In this document: in pieces, positions 7,912 to 10,437 of the stretch
Layout of the letters: each line of letters starts with the position of its first letter
How positions within the stretch are numbered: the first letter of the stretch is position 1
Source: Opitutales bacterium
Lineage (GTDB): Bacteria > Verrucomicrobiota > Verrucomicrobiia > Opitutales > Intestinicryptomonadaceae
Length of the DNA stretch: 10,437 nt
NCBI GenBank assembly: GCA_021641325.1
Contig: JAJXPD010000048.1
Coordinates: forward strand, 1-10,437
Reading direction: 5' to 3'
Made by a program: the position numbers and the translations under genes
The notes under the pieces: model-generated
What the model was told of the DNA's origin: nothing
The model's input: the letters and a program-made list of their open reading frames with translations, nothing else
Database searches by the model: none

Positions 7912-8457
7912 CTAAATTTTTACGCCGAGGTTGCCCGCCGCGCGGCTGCGTATAATCAGCATTCTGCCTTTCAGCTCCACGCTTGCGCCGCTCCCCAACT
8001 TTGCGGATTTTCCGCCGACTTCAAGCAGGGCGTCCTGCGAGAGGTAGATTATGTTTTCCCTGTAAAGCCGCGCGTTCGAGGCTCTGAGCGTCATGACGTT
8101 CCGCTTTCCGTAGATTGTGAGCGCAAGCCCGTTTATTTCGAAGTCGAGCGGCCTTTGGTATTCGGTTTTTTCAAGCTCGGCTTGGGTCAGATTTTTTGCG
8201 AACACCGTAAGTTCGAGGTTTTTTATAACGACCTTTTGCGGCACGGAAACCTTGAACGCGCTTTTGCCGAAAACAAGCGAGAGCTTCTCGAATTTTATTC
8301 CGAAAACCTCCGCGCCCGACGCGTTGCGGCAGACGGTATCGACGTTTTCGAAATTTTCGGGCGAGAGCAGGGCGGAGTAGTCGAAGCCCGCCGCCGACAG
8401 CGCGGGCGCGAGCATTGCGGCGGCTGAAGCGAGGAGGATTTTTGCGAAATTTTTCAT
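7912..8457 (-). CDS. Secreted protein of unknown function
   Basis: Hypothetical exported protein of 181 residues. The frame is open far upstream, but 8457 is the only start that gives a signal peptide: MKNFAKILLASAAAML, then cleavage near ALSAA/GFD (22-24). The mature part is about 158 residues, has one Cys (C43), and alternates short hydrophobic and polar stretches (for example KVVIKNLELTVFAK, FEINGLALTIYGK, VELKGRMLIIRS), which suggests a mostly beta-strand fold. ARLYRENIIYLSQDALLEV (130-148) loosely recalls the repeating strands of LptA/LptC/OstA-type periplasmic proteins; that is a pattern impression, not a family assignment. It is single, 233 bases downstream of glcF and separated from it by a terminator, so it needs its own promoter. 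Unlike its neighbours it has no TATAT next to the start, only a run of seven A residues. Confidence 0.72.
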   Translation of the reverse strand: MKNFAKILLASAAAMLAPALSAAGFDYSALLSPENFENVDTVCRNASGAEVFGIKFEKLSLVFGKSAFKVSVPQKVVIKNLELTVFAKNLTQAELEKTEYQRPLDFEINGLALTIYGKRNVMTLRASNARLYRENIIYLSQDALLEVGGKSAKLGSGASVELKGRMLIIRSRAAGNLGVKI

Positions 8458-8485
8458 TTTTTTTGCCGAAGCTATTGACGGGTTT

Positions 8486-8491
8486 GTTATA
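8486..8491 (-). promoter_or_regulatory. Candidate -10 element for the secreted hypothetical protein
   Basis: The minus strand reads TATAAC, 5 of 6 matches to the -10 consensus, about 29 bases upstream of the ATG at 8457, giving a leader near 22 bases. The -35 zone is a poor match. The same AT-rich stretch (8487-8499) precedes the possible small + strand gene, so either gene may explain it. Confidence 0.3.
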
Positions 8492-8500
8492 AATATATCT

Positions 8501-8611
8501 ATGTTCGCTTGTATATTTTGCAGTTTTGCGTCGCTGTTTGTGGCGGCGGCGTGTGCGTTGACTTTGTTTGCGGCAAGAATTGCCAAACGCTTCGGCAAAC
8601 GCAAGAAATAA
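8501..8611 (+). CDS. Possible 36-residue single-pass membrane peptide
   Basis: A short open frame from ATG 8501 to TAA 8609-8611. The product has one uninterrupted hydrophobic stretch at about residues 2-25 (FACIFCSFASLF, then VAAACALTLFAA), with three Cys (4, 7, 18), followed by a strongly basic tail ARIAKRFGKRKK. That is the classic layout of a small inner-membrane protein with a cytoplasmic basic end. TATAT sits two bases before the ATG, as at larger genes here. It lies on the opposite strand from both neighbours, in the gap between the glcF terminator and the start of the secreted hypothetical gene. The 3' part contains competing short stems (GGCAA 8572-8576, TTGCC 8580-8584, GGCAA 8594-8598), so a structured non-coding function is the alternative. 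No known family is recognised. Confidence 0.4.
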   Translation: MFACIFCSFASLFVAAACALTLFAARIAKRFGKRKK

Positions 8612-8620
8612 CTTTGCGCT

Positions 8621-8660
8621 AAAAAACAAAAACGCGGCGGGGCTTTCCCGCCCGACCGCG
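8621..8660 (-). terminator. Intrinsic terminator downstream of glcF
   Basis: Read on the minus strand, a GC-rich stem GGCGGG / CCCGCC with a 5-base loop, extended by CGC/GCG across a bulge, is followed by TTTTTGTTTTTT. It lies about 30 bases after the glcF stop codon and ends the glcD-glcF transcript before the secreted hypothetical gene. Confidence 0.8.
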
Positions 8661-8690
8661 CTTGGGGAAATTTCGCAAAGCCCGCCCGAA

Positions 8691-9977
8691 TCAGTCGTCG
8701 AGAGTGTCGGCGAAAATTTCCGCGACGTGCTTTACCTTGATGTCGTCGTTGTTTAGCGCAAGCATGTTCGAAAGCTGCATCATGCACGCGGGGCAGCCGC
8801 ACGCAACGGTTTTCGCGCCGCTCGCGGCAATGTTGTCGCGCTTGCGCTGCCCGATTTTCCGCGAAAGCCCGTAGTGGGTCAGCGTGAAGCTTCCGCCGCA
8901 ACCGCAGCACCTGTCTGCTTCCCTCATTTCGGTAAATTCGTAGTTTGCGTTCGCCCTCAGGAGCTTTCTGGGCTGTTCGGAAATTCCGAGCGATTTTTTC
9001 AGGTGGCACGAATCGTGGTAGGTCAGCCTTTCTTTGGGCGAGCCTTTCGGCGTCAAATCGACTTTCAGCACGTCGGTTAGGAACGCGTTGATGTCGATTG
9101 CCTTTTTGCCGATTTTCTCCGCCTTTTCGGCGTACGCGCCGCCGGCGTATTTCTCCCAGAGTTCGCCGATTGTTTCGGTGCACGAGGAGCACGCGGTTAC
9201 AACGTAGTCGAACTCGCATTTTTCGAAAATGTCGATGTCGTGTTCGAGCATTTTTTTGAAGCTCGGAACGTCGCCCGACGCCAGCGCGGGGATTCCGCAA
9301 CAGGCGAGGTTTTGCGGTATGCGCACGCCCACCCCGAAGTGCCTGAAAATTTTCAGGCAAGCCTCGCTCACGTTCGTGTAGACTTTGTCGCCCATGCAGC
9401 CGGGGAAAAACAGAACTTTCAGCCCCGACTTCCCCGCGGGAATGTCCAAGTTCGGGTATTTTTCGGAAATCGACGTTTTGGGCATTATAGGTATGCGCCT
9501 GTCGCCGATTGCGGGCTTCATGAGCGGAGCGCACGCCGTGTGCGGGGCGTTCTTCTGGTCGCGCAAAAACAGCGGGTGGAACGGCCGCCCGACCTTCACC
9601 AAAAACGCGAATAGCTTCGGGTTGCAAAGCATTACGCGAAAGGCGATTTTCTTAATCGGGTTAAGCCCCATGTACTGCGCGGCGATTTCGCGGGCGCGCA
9701 TGAAAATGTCGAGAATCGACACCCCCGACGGGCACGCGCTTTGGCACGAGCCGCAGAGCAGGCAGCGGTCGAGGCGTTCGCGCACCGCCTTGGGGTCTTC
9801 TATAAGCCCCGTCGCGAGGTTCGAAAGCAGCGCGAGCTTCCCGCGCGTTACGTCGGACTCCCTTTTGGTTTCGGCGAACACGGGGCAGACCGACTGGCAT
9901 GTCCCGCAGCGCATGCACTTGACGAGCTTGTCGTCGAGCGACGACAATTCGTCCGCAAGTTGTTTCAGGTTGTCCAT
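8691..9977 (-). CDS. glcF: Glycolate/lactate oxidase iron-sulfur subunit (GlcF/LutA-like)
   Basis: Electron-transfer subunit of a membrane-associated 2-hydroxy-acid dehydrogenase; it takes electrons from the flavin subunit towards the quinone pool. The product has 428 residues, the normal size. Two [4Fe-4S] ferredoxin motifs are intact: CMRCGTCQSVCP (C21, C24, C27, C31) and CLLCGSCQSACP (C72, C75, C78, C82). Two cysteine-rich CCG domains follow: FFPGC (C194), ACCGIPAL (C226, C227), ACSSC (C263, C266); then HDSCHLKK (C324), RCCGCGGSF (C357, C358, C360) and ACGCPAC (C393, C395, C398). It has no signal peptide. Its ATG lies one base after the glcD stop codon (TAA-G-ATG), which implies translational coupling. 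The substrate could be glycolate, D-lactate or L-lactate; sequence alone does not decide. The gene symbol denotes the family. Confidence 0.88.
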   Translation of the reverse strand: MDNLKQLADELSSLDDKLVKCMRCGTCQSVCPVFAETKRESDVTRGKLALLSNLATGLIEDPKAVRERLDRCLLCGSCQSACPSGVSILDIFMRAREIAAQYMGLNPIKKIAFRVMLCNPKLFAFLVKVGRPFHPLFLRDQKNAPHTACAPLMKPAIGDRRIPIMPKTSISEKYPNLDIPAGKSGLKVLFFPGCMGDKVYTNVSEACLKIFRHFGVGVRIPQNLACCGIPALASGDVPSFKKMLEHDIDIFEKCEFDYVVTACSSCTETIGELWEKYAGGAYAEKAEKIGKKAIDINAFLTDVLKVDLTPKGSPKERLTYHDSCHLKKSLGISEQPRKLLRANANYEFTEMREADRCCGCGGSFTLTHYGLSRKIGQRKRDNIAASGAKTVACGCPACMMQLSNMLALNNDDIKVKHVAEIFADTLDD

Positions 9978-9978
9978 C

Positions 9979-10437
9979 TTATATAGCCGTCATTTTCGAC
10001 GGGTTGAAAAGTCTTTTGGGGTCTATCGCGCGGCGCATTGCGCGAGAGAATTCGATTGTCGCCGGCGACGTCTCCTTTTCGAGCCACTTCGCCTTCGCCG
10101 TCCCGATTCCGTGCTCGCCCGAAAGCGTGCCGCCCATTTCGATTGTGCGGTTGAAGAGTTCGTCGATTGCGCGTTCCACCCGCGCGAATTCCTGCTTGTC
10201 GCGCCTGTCGCAGAGAATCGACGGGTGCAGGTTGCCGTCGCCCGCGTGCCCGAATGTGCCTACAAGCAGGTCGTACTTCTTGGCGATGTCGTTGATTGTG
10301 GCAATCATCGCGGGGATTTTCGAGCGCGGAACGGTTGCGTCTTCCAGAACGATTGTCGGGCGTTTCCGCGCTCGAAAATCCCCGCGATGATTGCCACATT
10401 CAACGACATCGCCAAGAAGTACGACCTGCTTGTAGGC
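9979..10437 (-). CDS. glcD: FAD-linked oxidase subunit GlcD, C-terminal part only (cut by window edge)
   Basis: C-terminal end of the flavin subunit of a glycolate/D-lactate dehydrogenase, the partner of GlcF. The first convincing residues are PTIVLEDATVPRSKIP, then FGHAGDGNLHP, whose histidines lie in the family's FAD/substrate pocket, and GTLSGEHGIGTAKAKWL, ending FNPSKMTAI. Only about 127 authentic residues remain of a family protein near 460. The frame stays open to the edge, but the most upstream part (10364-10437) is an inverted copy of 10258-10331 and its translation (AYKQVVLL...) is not GlcD sequence, so real coding is supported only from 9979 to about 10363. The internal ATG at 10308 is not a true start because conserved residues precede it. 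No glcE-like gene lies between glcD and glcF. Confidence 0.85.
   Translation of the reverse strand, partial: AYKQVVLLGDVVECGNHRGDFRARKRPTIVLEDATVPRSKIPAMIATINDIAKKYDLLVGTFGHAGDGNLHPSILCDRRDKQEFARVERAIDELFNRTIEMGGTLSGEHGIGTAKAKWLEKETSPATIEFSRAMRRAIDPKRLFNPSKMTAI
10258..10331 (+). repeat. Left arm of a 74-base near-perfect inverted repeat
   Basis: Pairs base for base with 10364-10437 (coordinates sum to 10695), 73 of 74 matching; the single mismatch is 10296 against 10399. It lies inside the glcD coding sequence and is most likely the genuine genomic copy, because it continues the conserved protein on its left. Confidence 0.92.
10364..10437 (-). repeat. Right arm of the inverted repeat, probable foldback artefact at the sequence end
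   Basis: Reverse complement of 10258-10331, separated from it by 32 bases (10332-10363) that still encode GlcD residues. Read on the + strand it repeats the glcD codons with one change, ATC to TTC (Ile to Phe). It runs exactly to the last base of the window. A chimeric read or assembly foldback explains this better than biology. Confidence 0.85.

Noticed and set aside
7648..8427. Plus-strand open frame after the Gfo/Idh/MocA terminator
   Set aside because: Arg-rich start, then antisense to the signal-peptide-bearing gene at 7912-8457; no family resemblance and it follows a strong terminator.
8475..8499. TTGACG...TATATC as a promoter for the small plus-strand ORF
   Set aside because: The spacer is only 13 bases and the implied transcript start would fall inside the ORF.
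8458..9627. N-terminal extension of the secreted hypothetical protein into the glcF region
   Set aside because: This part is antisense to or out of frame with glcF, is Arg-rich, and crosses the terminator; the start at 8457 immediately precedes a good signal peptide.
10308..10437. ATG at 10308 as the true start of a short GlcD-like protein, or the right-arm copy as a second gene
   Set aside because: Conserved GlcD residues (PTIVLEDATVPRSKIP) precede this Met in frame, so it is internal; the right arm is a duplicated fragment with no start and runs into the edge.

Overview
The window is about 10.4 kb of moderately GC-rich bacterial chromosome. It most resembles a Verrucomicrobiota/Lentisphaerota-type polysaccharide degrader. 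This rests on gene content: a large secreted GH106 rhamnosidase-like enzyme, a secreted GH13 enzyme, a Tat-exported Gfo/Idh/MocA oxidoreductase, and no SusC/SusD pair or phage or plasmid genes. Codon use is biased (many GCG, AAA, TTC), which leaves long open antisense frames. The phylum call is an inference from family content, not a marker-gene result.

Layout from left to right. A secreted GH13 alpha-amylase-family enzyme (65-1519, +) converges on a 1200-residue secreted GH106-family enzyme (1652-5254, -). A 132-base gap between them holds a long imperfect inverted repeat. The GH106 gene is divergent from a two-gene + strand unit, fabG-like SDR (5408-6154) then a Tat-signal Gfo/Idh/MocA oxidoreductase (6195-7595). 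The 153-base divergent spacer carries a perfect 14-base palindrome. The + unit ends in a clear intrinsic terminator. After a palindrome-rich gap without a gene comes a secreted 181-residue protein of unknown function (7912-8457, -), a possible 36-residue membrane peptide on the + strand (8501-8611), an intrinsic terminator read on the - strand, and a - strand pair: the C-terminal end of a GlcD-type FAD oxidase, then GlcF-type iron-sulfur protein.

How the genes may work together: the two glycosidases are exported and would release glucose-type and rhamnose-type sugars. FabG serves fatty-acid elongation. GlcD/GlcF oxidise a 2-hydroxy acid (glycolate or lactate) and pass electrons to the respiratory chain. 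Rhamnose catabolism can yield lactaldehyde or lactate, so a link between rhamnosidase and hydroxy-acid oxidase is conceivable but unproven.

Two observations stand out. Six of seven proposed start codons have TATAT within a few bases of, or overlapping, the ATG, and none has a clear Shine-Dalgarno. The last 180 bases fold back on themselves (74-base arms, 73/74 matching, 32-base spacer) inside glcD, which looks like an assembly or amplification foldback at a contig edge. I see no CRISPR array, tRNA, rRNA, insertion sequence or clearly new multi-gene system.
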